Below, piece after piece: positions 36,270-45,227 of a stretch of 64,000 bases of DNA. The position numbers and the translations under genes were made by a program. Source of the DNA: Sporosarcina sp. Marseille-Q4063 (GTDB lineage: Bacteria > Bacillota > Bacilli > Bacillales_A > Planococcaceae); the NCBI RefSeq assembly GCF_018309085.1, contig NZ_CP070502.1:62001-126000 (forward strand), given 5' to 3'. The notes under the pieces are model-generated. The model made no database searches, was not told where the DNA came from, and saw only the letters and a program-made list of their open reading frames with translations. The number at the start of each line of letters is the position of its first letter. The stretch's first letter is position 1.

Positions 36270-37370
36270 ATGCACTGGAGAAAAGCATTAAAAGATATGA
36301 AACCTTATACACCAGGTAAATCAATTGAAGAAGTTAAAGAAATCTATGGTCTAACGGATGCTGTGAAATTAGCATCAAATGAAAATCCATATGGAACAGC
36401 GCCGGCTGTACAGGAATATTTTAAAAACATGTCTATTAATTTTGAAGTTTATCCGGATGGTTATGCTGGTGTTTTACGCACTAAGATGGCTGCAAAGCTT
36501 GGTGTAGCAGAAGATCGGCTCATCTTTGGAAGTGGTTCAGATGAACTTATCGTTATCATTGCGAGGGCGCTATTGGGACCGGGAACAAATTCCATTGTAG
36601 CAACGCCTACATTTCCTCAATACGCACATCATGCTGAAATCGAAGGAGCACAAGTAAAGGAGATTCCGCTTGTTGACGGCCAACATGATTTAAATGGATT
36701 TTTACAAGCAATCGATGCCAACACATCCGTCATTTGGTTGTGCAGTCCGAATAATCCAACAGGAAGTATTATCAATCATGAAGATTTGGTTGATTTTCTA
36801 GGGAAAATACCTGAAAATATTTTAGTCGTTATCGATGAAGCTTATTTTGAATATATCGTCGATCCAAATTACGTGAATACGATTGACTTAGTCGATCAAT
36901 TTCATAATGTAATTGTGTTAAGAACTTTTTCTAAAGCATATGGACTCGCCGCTTTTCGAGTAGGTTACGGAATTAGTAATTCAGAAATCATTACTAATTT
37001 AGATATCGTCCGCAGTCCGTTTAATATAACGACAACCAGTTTGCAACTTGCAGAAGCAGCATTAGAAGATGATTCGTTTATTGCGATGTGCAGAAAACTA
37101 AATCGTGAACAAATGGATCGTTTCAAAGAGTTTGCAGAGGAAAATAATCTTCATGTATTTGATTCGGAAGCAAATTTCATGCTGATTGAAGTTCCAATGA
37201 GTGCAACTGAGGCTACTGAAAAACTTCTGGGACAAGGGTATATCGTTAGAAGTGGCGATGCGCTTGGCGTGCCTGGTTATATCCGAGTCACAATTGGAAC
37301 CAAGTCTCAAAATGATGGGTTTTTAGAAGCGTTTTCATCATTAATCGAAGGTGCAGGGCTTGAAAAATGA
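36270..37370 (+). CDS. hisC: Histidinol-phosphate aminotransferase
   Basis: PLP-dependent aminotransferase for histidine synthesis, also acting on aromatic amino acids in Bacillus. The 366-residue product has the HisC features SNENPYG, CSPNNPTGS, IDEAYFEYI and the PLP-lysine motif TFSKAYGLAAFRVGYG. GGAGGG precedes the ATG. It sits in the aro operon as in B. subtilis, so it probably also makes tyrosine and phenylalanine. Its stop overlaps tyrA by 4 bases. Confidence 0.95.
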   Translation: MHWRKALKDMKPYTPGKSIEEVKEIYGLTDAVKLASNENPYGTAPAVQEYFKNMSINFEVYPDGYAGVLRTKMAAKLGVAEDRLIFGSGSDELIVIIARALLGPGTNSIVATPTFPQYAHHAEIEGAQVKEIPLVDGQHDLNGFLQAIDANTSVIWLCSPNNPTGSIINHEDLVDFLGKIPENILVVIDEAYFEYIVDPNYVNTIDLVDQFHNVIVLRTFSKAYGLAAFRVGYGISNSEIITNLDIVRSPFNITTTSLQLAEAALEDDSFIAMCRKLNREQMDRFKEFAEENNLHVFDSEANFMLIEVPMSATEATEKLLGQGYIVRSGDALGVPGYIRVTIGTKSQNDGFLEAFSSLIEGAGLEK

Positions 37371-38467
37371 AGGTGAATGTTTCAATAATTGGTCTTGGAT
37401 TAATTGGCGGTTCACTAGGCCTTGCGCTTAAAAGAAACCGAGATATTCATATAACAGGTTTTGATAATTCTTATAGTACAATGCAAGAGGCGTATCGGCG
37501 CGGAATCATTGATACTATTGCAGTTTCTATCGATAGCGTGAGTGAAGATGCCGATATCATTATTTTTGCAACACCAGTGAATACAACGGTTCGATTATTA
37601 AAAGGTGTTCCAAATTGGAAATTGAAAAAAGATGTCATCATTACGGATACTGGAAGTACAAAAAGTCCAATCATGAAAGCCGCTGAACCGTTACTCGAAC
37701 ATGGAATTACCTTTATCGGTGGACATCCAATGGCGGGTTCTCATAAAAGCGGTGTTTCGGCGGCCCGTGAACATCTTTTTGAAAATGCCTATTACATACT
37801 GACACCAACTCACGAAGCTGAAAAGACTAAGGTCAATCAGCTTCGTGAATTACTAATCCCTACAAAAGGAAAAGTATCAATCCTAAATGCGGATGATCAT
37901 GACCGCATGACAGCGATTGTGAGTCATTTTCCGCATCTCGTAGCATCTTCCTTGGTGGGGAGATTATGCGCGCAACAAAAAGAGCATCCGTTTGTTCGTG
38001 AGTTAGCTGCGGGCGGTTTTAGGGACATTACTCGAATCGCATCAGCTGATCCAATCATGTGGCGCGATATTACGACTCAAAACCGTGATGAACTATTAAA
38101 CCAATTGGACGGATGGATGTTTGAAATGACGAATGTCCGAAATATGCTCCTTCAAAACGATTCGGAAAAAATCCAATCGTATTTCGATGAAGCTAAAACA
38201 TTTCGTGATAATTTGCCAATTACAACCCAAGGCGCACTTTACATGACATACGATTTACATATTGATATACCAGATCATCCAGGAGTGATTTCAGAAGTCA
38301 CAAAAATACTTGCAGATGAACGTATCAGTTTAACGAATATACGGATTGTCGAAACAAGGTCAGATGTTTTTGGGATTTTAGTGATTAGCTTTCAAACTGC
38401 TAAAGATCGGTTGAAAGCCCAAGTTGCACTTACGGAAGAAACTGATTATAGTTCACACATTGTTTAA
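37367..38467 (+). CDS. tyrA: Prephenate dehydrogenase with ACT domain
   Basis: Oxidises prephenate to 4-hydroxyphenylpyruvate for tyrosine. The 366-residue product has the NAD motif GLGLIGGSLG at residues 7-16, TDTGSTKSPI, and GGHPMAGSHKSG; a C-terminal ACT domain (about 297-366, DLHIDIPDHPGVISEVTKIL) suggests tyrosine feedback control. It overlaps hisC by 4 bases. Confidence 0.95.
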   Translation: MKVNVSIIGLGLIGGSLGLALKRNRDIHITGFDNSYSTMQEAYRRGIIDTIAVSIDSVSEDADIIIFATPVNTTVRLLKGVPNWKLKKDVIITDTGSTKSPIMKAAEPLLEHGITFIGGHPMAGSHKSGVSAAREHLFENAYYILTPTHEAEKTKVNQLRELLIPTKGKVSILNADDHDRMTAIVSHFPHLVASSLVGRLCAQQKEHPFVRELAAGGFRDITRIASADPIMWRDITTQNRDELLNQLDGWMFEMTNVRNMLLQNDSEKIQSYFDEAKTFRDNLPITTQGALYMTYDLHIDIPDHPGVISEVTKILADERISLTNIRIVETRSDVFGILVISFQTAKDRLKAQVALTEETDYSSHIV

Positions 38468-38479
38468 CTGGAGGGATCT

Positions 38480-39781
38480 ATGATGGGGAATTTGAAAACG
38501 ATTCATTATAATAAAGCTATAGTATCAGGTAAGCTTGAGGTACCGGGTGATAAATCTATTTCGCATCGAGCGATTATGCTGGGGTCAATTGCGGAAGGGA
38601 AAACGACAATATCAGGATTCCTAAACGGCGAAGATTGCTTGCGTACAATCGACATCTTTAAATTATTAGGTGTGTCGATTGAAAGAACAGGCACAGATGT
38701 TTCAATTGATAGCCCTGGAATAAACAATTGGAAAACGCCAACAGAAGAGTTATACGCGGGAAATTCAGGTACAACAGCTCGTCTGATGCTCGGGATTCTC
38801 GCAGGTGCTGCTATTTCTTCAGCCGTTTTAACAGGCGATGAATCATTATCTGTAAGACCAATGAATCGAGTAACAAACCCATTGCACGCAATGGGGGCTT
38901 CGATTTCAAGTGAAAACGATAAAGATTTTTTGCCATTAAAAATTGAGGCGGAATCTCTTACTGCAATCGATTACACGAACCCTGTTGCTAGTGCTCAGGT
39001 GAAATCAGCAATTCTTTTTGCCGGTTTACATGCAGAAGGAACGACGATTGTTCGTGAAAAAACGATATCGCGTGATCATACAGAACAAATGCTTTCCCAT
39101 TTCGGAGCTGAGATTCAATCAAATAATGGGGAAATCAGCATCACTGGCGGCAGTTCGCTCAGTGGAACAAATGTACATGTCCCGGGTGATATATCGTCTG
39201 CTGCATTCTTCATGGTCGCCGCCGCGTTGGTAAAAGATAGTTCGATAACTTTTACTAATCTTGGGCTTAATCCTACGCGTTCTGGCATTCTTGATGTCTT
39301 ACGGAACATGGGTGTAGACGTAAATGTGATGAATGAGTCGGCAGAAAACGGAGAACGTTCCGGAAATGTAACGATAGCATATAATAAAATAATCCCTACA
39401 GAAATAGGCGGTTCGCTCATTCCGCGACTAATTGATGAACTACCAATTATCGCTTTACTTGCAACGCAAGCTGAGGGTACTACGATTATTAAAGATGCAT
39501 CCGAACTTCGCGTTAAAGAAACGGATCGAATTGCCGCAGTAACAAATGAGTTGACAAAACTTGGTGCGAATATCGAAGCAACTGATGATGGGATGATTAT
39601 TCAAGGACCGACTGTACTTACAGGCGGTACTATGGATTCTTACGGCGACCATCGATTGGGAATGATGGCTGCAATTGCCTCGCTAATAACTACTGAACCG
39701 ATTACTATAATAGATTCAGCGTGTATTGATATTTCATACCCTGCATTCTTTGAAGACTTAGAAATGATTGTTGGCAAATAG
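38480..39781 (+). CDS. aroA: EPSP synthase (3-phosphoshikimate 1-carboxyvinyltransferase)
   Basis: Sixth shikimate step: joins shikimate 3-phosphate and PEP. The 433-residue product has PGDKSISHRAI, LYAGNSGTTARLMLG and the RPMNRVTNPLHAMGA motif, a variant of the RPM-type sequence typical of class II enzymes, and DELPIIALLA, KETDRIAA. Class assignment is by motif only. Start may be ATG 38480 or the next codon ATG 38483 (better spacing from GGAGGG). Named aroE in B. subtilis. Confidence 0.95.
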   Translation: MMGNLKTIHYNKAIVSGKLEVPGDKSISHRAIMLGSIAEGKTTISGFLNGEDCLRTIDIFKLLGVSIERTGTDVSIDSPGINNWKTPTEELYAGNSGTTARLMLGILAGAAISSAVLTGDESLSVRPMNRVTNPLHAMGASISSENDKDFLPLKIEAESLTAIDYTNPVASAQVKSAILFAGLHAEGTTIVREKTISRDHTEQMLSHFGAEIQSNNGEISITGGSSLSGTNVHVPGDISSAAFFMVAAALVKDSSITFTNLGLNPTRSGILDVLRNMGVDVNVMNESAENGERSGNVTIAYNKIIPTEIGGSLIPRLIDELPIIALLATQAEGTTIIKDASELRVKETDRIAAVTNELTKLGANIEATDDGMIIQGPTVLTGGTMDSYGDHRLGMMAAIASLITTEPITIIDSACIDISYPAFFEDLEMIVGK

Positions 39782-39836
39782 TTCCTTCTCATGACTATCA
39801 ATAGAATGTATACATTGCGAAAGAACAGGTGAAAAT

Positions 39837-41102
39837 ATGGAACAGTTACAACTAATTGAACGATTAATCCAAGAAGGTGATGTCGACGCACTTGAGACTA
39901 TAATTGACAAGTTAGCAAAATCTACAGACCTTGATATGCTTTACGAGGCAGCTACTATTTTTGCGTCTTATGGATTTATGGAAGAAGCGGATTTTCTATA
40001 TGAAACATTGCTAAATCATTTACCCGATGAAGCCCAATTGAAAATTGACCGGGCAAGTATTTTAATTGAACTAGATAAAGAAGATGAAGCATTATTGCTT
40101 CTATCGGAAATAAAACCAACAGACGAAGAGTATGTTCAGGCTCTGTTAGCGCTTGCTGATTATTACCAGATGACAGGGTTAGCTGAAACGGCGTTAAGTA
40201 AAGTTCAAGAAGCCTATGCACTTCTTCCAAATGAACCAGTCATACGTTTTGCTTATGCAGAATTATTATTAGACTCAGGAAGATTTGGCGAAGCAGCTCG
40301 TTTTTATTCGGAGTTGAAAGAAGAAGTAGAAAGTATCGGTCATGTCAGTATTTCATCCCGATTGGCAGAAACTTATAGTGCCGGAGCCGCGTACGAACAA
40401 TCAATACCTTATTATGAAGAGCTGTTGGAAGAGAATAGATTACCGGATACGCTTTTTGGTGCAGCTTTTGCATACTACCAGCTCGGGGAAGCTTCTAAAG
40501 CTATCCCGTTACTGAATGAACTTATCGAAATTGATCCAGATTATTATTCGGCTTATATGCTGGCTGGTCAGGCAATGCTATTGGATGGAAATGATGAAAA
40601 AGCTTATAAAACGTTCCAAAAAGGTATTAAAAGAGATGAATTTGATAAGGAACTTCAGCTTTCTGCAGGAAAATGCGCATTGAAAATGGGAAGTCCGGAT
40701 AAGGCTGAACAACACTTGAAAGATGCGCTTGCACTTGATCCCGAATATGTTGATGCACTAATCACCTTAGCTTCACTCTATAATGAAAATGAACGAGATA
40801 ACGATTTATTCGAGTTGCTTTCACTCGCAAAAGAAGAAAGTTTAGATATACCGTTATTAAATGCGTTTTTAGCATATGCTTATGAGAGAACAGAACAATT
40901 TAAAAAGGCATACGATTCATTTGCCAAGGCATATAGTGAGATGAAGGATGATTATGAATTTCTTTCTAAATACGCAAATTTTCTTATTGAAGAAGGAAAA
41001 CAGAGGGAAGCAGTAGAAGTAGTAGAGCGGTTGGTAACGCTATTTCCAGAAGATCAAAATTGGAGAGCATTTCTCGAAGCGCAAACTGACGAGGAGGTGT
41101 GA
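39837..41102 (+). CDS. ypiA: TPR-repeat protein YpiA
   Basis: Cytoplasmic protein of unknown specific role made almost entirely of tetratricopeptide repeats (421 residues, about ten repeats; for example AFAYYQLGEASKAIPLLNEL and LKMGSPDKAEQHLKDALALD). Such proteins act as interaction scaffolds. It is acidic. B. subtilis has the same gene between aroE and ypiB. Start with CAGGTGA upstream. One base separates it from ypiB. Confidence 0.85.
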   Translation: MEQLQLIERLIQEGDVDALETIIDKLAKSTDLDMLYEAATIFASYGFMEEADFLYETLLNHLPDEAQLKIDRASILIELDKEDEALLLLSEIKPTDEEYVQALLALADYYQMTGLAETALSKVQEAYALLPNEPVIRFAYAELLLDSGRFGEAARFYSELKEEVESIGHVSISSRLAETYSAGAAYEQSIPYYEELLEENRLPDTLFGAAFAYYQLGEASKAIPLLNELIEIDPDYYSAYMLAGQAMLLDGNDEKAYKTFQKGIKRDEFDKELQLSAGKCALKMGSPDKAEQHLKDALALDPEYVDALITLASLYNENERDNDLFELLSLAKEESLDIPLLNAFLAYAYERTEQFKKAYDSFAKAYSEMKDDYEFLSKYANFLIEEGKQREAVEVVERLVTLFPEDQNWRAFLEAQTDEEV

Positions 41103-41103
41103 T

Positions 41104-41658
41104 ATGACGGCCATGGTTCCTGTCGCTACGAAAAAGGAGTTTGTCCGATGGTTTTTAAAGCGGTACAAATTAAAGCGTCGTGAATGTGTATGGATTTTGA
41201 ATTATCTTCTAAGTCATGAACAAATTTTACAAAACGTTCACTTTACAGATGAAGCGCATTATTGCCCGCGTGCTATGATTATTTCGACAACGAAATCAGA
41301 AAGTATTCCATTCCGATTTTATAAAGGTAATTTAATGACAGCTGATGCTGAAAAATCATTTCATGATTTACGACTTCATGAAGATGAAAAGATGTATATT
41401 CAATTAAATTTCCCGAATAGCCATTCGTGTCCGCAGTACGCAAGTGTTCGGGAAGAAAATCCTTTTCTTCCATCGTATTTGCAAGTGAGTGAAATGGATC
41501 GAAAAACTGCGGAAAGGCTAGTTGAGGAAAGTATCGCCGCAATGACTAAGGAAACATTGATGAAAGGTATTAACGAAGCGCTTGATACAAATGATAAAGA
41601 GCGTTTTATTACCCTTTCAAACTTATTAAATGAATCAAAAGTGAAGGGGAACTTGTGA
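41104..41658 (+). CDS. ypiB: YpiB family protein (UPF0302)
   Basis: 184-residue conserved Bacillales protein. It has the UPF0302 features: an N-terminal helical region KKEFVRWFLKRYKLKRRECV and a C-terminal helical domain. Its molecular role is not known to me. AGGAGGTG lies 5 bases before the ATG, which starts one base after the ypiA stop. A hairpin forms across its stop and the next gene. Confidence 0.85.
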   Translation: MTAMVPVATKKEFVRWFLKRYKLKRRECVWILNYLLSHEQILQNVHFTDEAHYCPRAMIISTTKSESIPFRFYKGNLMTADAEKSFHDLRLHEDEKMYIQLNFPNSHSCPQYASVREENPFLPSYLQVSEMDRKTAERLVEESIAAMTKETLMKGINEALDTNDKERFITLSNLLNESKVKGNL

Positions 41659-41688
41659 CTCCATCGATTTTGATGGAGTCATTTTCAC
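41657..41688 (+). other. Stem-loop between ypiB and ypiF
   Basis: A perfect 9-bp stem (GACTCCATC / GATGGAGTC), 6-base loop, then ATTTTCACTTT. The last bases of ypiB lie in the 5' arm. It may be a weak intraoperon terminator or processing site. Confidence 0.5.
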
Positions 41689-41708
41689 TTTGTCAGGGGG
41701 ATATAGTT

Positions 41709-42152
41709 GTGAATTGGAATGCAAAAGACATGGATACATACATGCAACAAAAGGAATACATTGACACACTTCTCGTTCCGCTTCTAAAGCTCGAGACGAA
41801 TCCAGAAAACATGAAGAGCAGTTCGTCTTCAACAGAATTTCTTATGTATCTTTCTACTTTTATGGAAAATCAATTTAAAGGTCGAATCATGCTGCTACCA
41901 CCGTTTTCTTATACGCAATCAATGGATTTGGAGATACTAGCTGAAACATTACAAAAGGATATTGATCTAATGGATTTTAAGCATGTGTTTTATTTAACGA
42001 CTGATGCGAATTGGACGTCAAGTAAACTAGAAGATGTGATTTGGCTGCCGTCTATACCATTGGAAAGTATGGACAAGCAGTTAAGGCAAAAAATAATCGA
42101 AGATCAACTTAGACAAGTCTTGCCTCTTCTGACAAAAAAGTGGTCGGACTAA
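41709..42152 (+). CDS. ypiF: YpiF family protein (DUF2487)
   Basis: 147-residue protein of the DUF2487 family, next to ypiB and qcrA in B. subtilis. No catalytic motif is recognised and the function is unknown. GTG at 41709 is chosen because AGGGGGAT lies about 7 bases upstream and the family begins a few residues before KEYIDT; the longer in-frame version from 41655 would start inside the end of ypiB and its hairpin. Confidence 0.75.
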   Translation: MNWNAKDMDTYMQQKEYIDTLLVPLLKLETNPENMKSSSSSTEFLMYLSTFMENQFKGRIMLLPPFSYTQSMDLEILAETLQKDIDLMDFKHVFYLTTDANWTSSKLEDVIWLPSIPLESMDKQLRQKIIEDQLRQVLPLLTKKWSD

Positions 42153-42239
42153 AAAAACTTCGAATTTGACTCCTATGGAATTACATAATTCTTGCTAGTC
42201 GGCTCATAAACCGTTAAAGTTGAATAAAATTCGTAAATT

Positions 42240-42302
42240 GTTCACAAATTTTGTTTTACTATGTCAAGTTAGATTGAATTTCCTGGATGATTAAGATATC
42301 AT
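42240..42302 (+). promoter_or_regulatory. Candidate qcr promoter with ResD-like box
   Basis: TTGAAT at 42274-42279 and TATCAT at 42297-42302 with a 17-base spacer form a good SigA promoter. Upstream, GTTCACAAA at 42240-42248 is the reverse complement of a sequence matching the ResD consensus TTTGTGAAT at 8 of 9 positions. ResD control of qcr here is inference. Confidence 0.55.
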
Positions 42303-42371
42303 AGAAGTGTCCTAGTATTACATTTAGCAAAAGTTTGTCCGTTGGACTGACCTTTAAGTTAGAGGAGGGAA

Positions 42372-42878
42372 ATGATGAGTAAGAATCGAGTGTCAAGACG
42401 CCAATTCCTTAGTTATTCGCTTATGGGGGTCGGTGGTTTCATGATTTCCGGAACATTAATGCCGATGCTTCGTTTCGCAGTCGATCCAGTATTGCAAAAA
42501 TCCGGCATAGGGGATTTCACACCAACACCACAAAAAGTGGACGAGCTTACAGAAGAGCCCGTACGTGTCGATTACACGATTAAAGATCGTAAAGATGGTT
42601 GGTATGAATCTGATGTTTCATATACAGCATGGGTGTATAAAGATGGTGATGCGATCATCGCGCTTTCGCCAGTTTGTAAGCATCTTGGTTGTACTGTAAA
42701 CTGGGGGTCTGAAGGCCATCCAAATGAATTCTTTTGTCCGTGCCATGCAGGCCGGTACACGAAAAATGGTGCCAACGTTAAAGGAACTCCGCCTATTGGG
42801 CCACTAGACGAATATGAAGTACTGGTGAAAGATGGTTTACTTTATCTTGGAGGAACGAAACCGAACGAATTAGTTTAA
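42372..42878 (+). CDS. qcrA: Menaquinol-cytochrome c reductase Rieske subunit
   Basis: Rieske iron-sulfur protein of the bc complex. The 168-residue product has a Tat-type signal/anchor (SRRQFLSY, then a hydrophobic helix near 15-35) and the two cluster boxes CKHLGC (Cys102, His104, Cys107) and CPCHAG (Cys122, Cys124, His125). AGAGGAGGGA precedes two adjacent ATG codons at 42372 and 42375; the second has slightly better spacing. First gene of qcrABC. Confidence 0.96.
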   Translation: MMSKNRVSRRQFLSYSLMGVGGFMISGTLMPMLRFAVDPVLQKSGIGDFTPTPQKVDELTEEPVRVDYTIKDRKDGWYESDVSYTAWVYKDGDAIIALSPVCKHLGCTVNWGSEGHPNEFFCPCHAGRYTKNGANVKGTPPIGPLDEYEVLVKDGLLYLGGTKPNELV

Positions 42879-42901
42879 AATTGTTAGGGGGTACGACCGA
42901 A

Positions 42902-43576
42902 GTGCTAAACAAAATTTATGATTGGGTTGATGAACGGTTAGATATCACACCAATTTGGCGCGATATCGCGGACCACGAAGTACCTGAGCACGTAAACCCT
43001 GCACATCATTTTTCTGCATTCATTTATTGTTTTGGAGGATTGACATTTTTTATAACTGTCATTCAAATTTTGTCGGGGATGTTCCTGACAATGTATTATA
43101 CTCCCGATATTGAAAATGCATGGAAATCCGTTTACTACCTTCAAAACGAAGTAGCATTCGGTGAAATTGTGCGTGGTATGCATCACTGGGGAGCTTCACT
43201 CGTCATTGTCATGATGTTCCTTCATACGCTGCGTGTTTTCTTTACAGGTTCGTACAAGAAGCCTCGTGAACTGAATTGGATCGTAGGGGTATTAATATTC
43301 GTTACGATGCTTGGACTCGGTTTCACAGGATACTTATTACCATGGGATATGAAAGCATTGTTCGCTACGAAAGTAGGAATTGAAATTGCGGCATCCGTCC
43401 CATTCATTGGGGAACAAATTAAGATTCTTCTTGCAGGAGATTCTGAAATTCTCGGTGCACAGACATTAACGCGCTTTTTCGCGATCCATGTATTCTTCCT
43501 ACCGGCCGCTTTGCTTGGGTTGCTTGCGGCACACTTTGTATTTATAAGAAGACAAGGTATTTCAGGACCGCTATAA
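42902..43576 (+). CDS. qcrB: Cytochrome b subunit of menaquinol-cytochrome c reductase
   Basis: b6-type cytochrome with four transmembrane helices that ligates two b haems plus an extra covalently bound haem at a conserved Cys in this family. From the GTG at 42902 the product is 224 residues, the same as in B. subtilis, with the haem-ligand histidines in MHHWGASLVIVMMFLHTLRV and AIHVFFLPA. A strong AGGGGGT lies 9 bases before the GTG; the in-frame TTG at 42881 precedes that site and is rejected. The C-terminal half of cytochrome b is in QcrC. Confidence 0.95.
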   Translation: MLNKIYDWVDERLDITPIWRDIADHEVPEHVNPAHHFSAFIYCFGGLTFFITVIQILSGMFLTMYYTPDIENAWKSVYYLQNEVAFGEIVRGMHHWGASLVIVMMFLHTLRVFFTGSYKKPRELNWIVGVLIFVTMLGLGFTGYLLPWDMKALFATKVGIEIAASVPFIGEQIKILLAGDSEILGAQTLTRFFAIHVFFLPAALLGLLAAHFVFIRRQGISGPL

Positions 43577-43630
43577 GTTTTAAGAAATATACATATAGCG
43601 TGTAACGATTTAAAAAAGGAGGGGACATAT

Positions 43631-44404
43631 ATGCAACGCGGAAAAGGGATGAAGTTTGTTGGGGATTCTCGCATTAAGGCTAATCATAAAATGCCGAACG
43701 TCCCAAAAGACTACTCAGAACATCCAGGGAAAACAGAAGCATTTTGGCCGAACTTCTTACTGAAAGAATGGTTAATCGGTGCAGTTTTCTTAATTGGATA
43801 TTTAGTATTAACACTTGCAAATCCGGCTCCGCTTGAGCGTCAAGCGGACCCGACAGATACAATGTATATTCCAGTTCCGGATTGGTACTTCTTATCGATG
43901 TACCAACTTTTGAAATATGAATTTGCTTCAGGACCATGGAACATCGTAGGGGCTCTTATAATGCCTGGATTAGCAATTGGTGCACTTATGTTAGTTCCTT
44001 TCATGGATACTACAAAAGAGCGTCGTCCATTTAAGCGTCCGCTTCCAACAGCATTCATGCTACTCGCAGTTTCTGCTCTTATTTATTTGACTTGGGAATC
44101 TGTCGCTAACCACGACTGGGAACTTGCAGCAAGACAGGGTGCAATTGTCGAGGAAGTAGAGTTCGATATGGAGTCAGAAGGTTATCATATTTACGCGGAA
44201 TCATCATGTATCGGTTGTCACGGGGATTCATTCGAAGGTGGAATGGGTGCTACCCTAATTGATACTGGTTTAACTGCAGATGAAATTGCAGATATCGCCG
44301 TTAACGGTACTGAAAATGGAAAAATGGCTCCTGGCTATTGGGACGGTACCGATGAAGAATTACAAGTTTTATCAGAGTTTATCTCAGAATTAAAAAATGA
44401 TTAA
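43631..44404 (+). CDS. qcrC: Menaquinol-cytochrome c reductase subunit IV/cytochrome c fusion
   Basis: Third bc-complex subunit in Bacillales: subunit IV-like membrane domain (about 40-160, with DPTDTMYIPVPDWYF) fused to a C-terminal cytochrome c domain. The haem c motif is CIGCH at residues 193-197, with a Met in GKMAPGYW as likely axial ligand. The ResABC proteins in this window would attach the haem. AGGAGGGG precedes the ATG. A complex terminator follows. Confidence 0.95.
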   Translation: MQRGKGMKFVGDSRIKANHKMPNVPKDYSEHPGKTEAFWPNFLLKEWLIGAVFLIGYLVLTLANPAPLERQADPTDTMYIPVPDWYFLSMYQLLKYEFASGPWNIVGALIMPGLAIGALMLVPFMDTTKERRPFKRPLPTAFMLLAVSALIYLTWESVANHDWELAARQGAIVEEVEFDMESEGYHIYAESSCIGCHGDSFEGGMGATLIDTGLTADEIADIAVNGTENGKMAPGYWDGTDEELQVLSEFISELKND

Positions 44405-44407
44405 TAT

Positions 44408-44520
44408 AAAAAGAGTCAGGTAACCAACTCCCTTTGGGGGAGTTGGAACTTAACTCCCTTTACGGGGATTTAAGCAACTAACTCTCCTTTGCGGGGAGTT
44501 GAGTAACTGACTCTTTTTTT
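44408..44520 (+). terminator. Compound terminator with three internal hairpins after qcrC
   Basis: An outer stem, AAAAAGAGTCAG (44408-44419) with CTGACTC plus T residues (44507-44520), encloses three similar hairpins built on AACTCCC/GGGGAGTT: 44424-44446, 44449-44474 and 44480-44500. It ends in eight T residues. It closes the qcr operon. The whole resembles a cloverleaf and probably arose by tandem duplication. Confidence 0.8.
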
Positions 44521-44555
44521 TGTATTCATACATAAATAAGTGGAGAGATGTATAT

Positions 44556-45158
44556 ATGATGACATTGTTATCAAGAATCTGGTTGTTACTATCGCATAAA
44601 TCTTTTCTCTGGTTGTTACTATTTGTCAATTTGTCTGGCACTGTTTACGGGTATGATTGGTATAAGTGGCAACTGGTAATTACCGAACCAAAGTATTGGA
44701 TATTTGTTCCAGACAGTCCGACTGCCAGCTTGTTTTTCACATTAGCGATAATCGGTTGGTTGATCAATCGAAACTTTAAATTAATTGAGGCATTAGCACT
44801 CATCACGCTTGTCAAATACGGTCTTTGGGCAGTCGTCATGAATTTGTTAACACTCATTGAAACAGGTTCGATCGGTTGGGTTGGATGGATGTTGATCACT
44901 TCACATTTTGCAATGGCTGTCCAAGCAATCTTATATATTCCATTTTATAAATTCGGGTTTGGTCATATTACGCTCGCTGCAATTTGGACGTTGCATAACG
45001 ATGTCATCGACTATATATTCGGGCAAATGCCGATATATAGCAATTTGATGAAGTACAGCAATCAAATCGGTTATTTCACATTTTGGCTTTCGATTGCCTG
45101 TATCGCGATTGCTTATTTTGTTTGGCGTGAAAGAACGCAAACTCCTATATCGTCATAG
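44556..45158 (+). CDS. ypjA: YpjA family membrane protein (DUF1405)
   Basis: 200-residue membrane protein with about six transmembrane helices and the DUF1405 sequence pattern (FVNLSGTVYGYDWYKWQL, LKYGLWAVVMN-like). It lies after qcrC in B. subtilis too. Function unknown. ATG at 44556 has GGAGAG about 8 bases upstream; a longer frame would begin with TTG in the terminator tail. B. subtilis ypjB, which follows ypjA there, is absent. Confidence 0.82.
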   Translation: MMTLLSRIWLLLSHKSFLWLLLFVNLSGTVYGYDWYKWQLVITEPKYWIFVPDSPTASLFFTLAIIGWLINRNFKLIEALALITLVKYGLWAVVMNLLTLIETGSIGWVGWMLITSHFAMAVQAILYIPFYKFGFGHITLAAIWTLHNDVIDYIFGQMPIYSNLMKYSNQIGYFTFWLSIACIAIAYFVWRERTQTPISS

Positions 45159-45165
45159 CAAATAG

Positions 45166-45194
45166 TTGCGATGTATCCTTTAGCGATATAAAAT
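45166..45194 (+). promoter_or_regulatory. Candidate promoter for the YugP-type gene
   Basis: TTGCGA at 45166-45171 and TAAAAT at 45189-45194 with a 17-base spacer, 33 bases before the gene start. Confidence 0.4.
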
Positions 45195-45227
45195 AGTAAT
45201 AGAGATAAAAGAGGAGGAAATGCAGAA

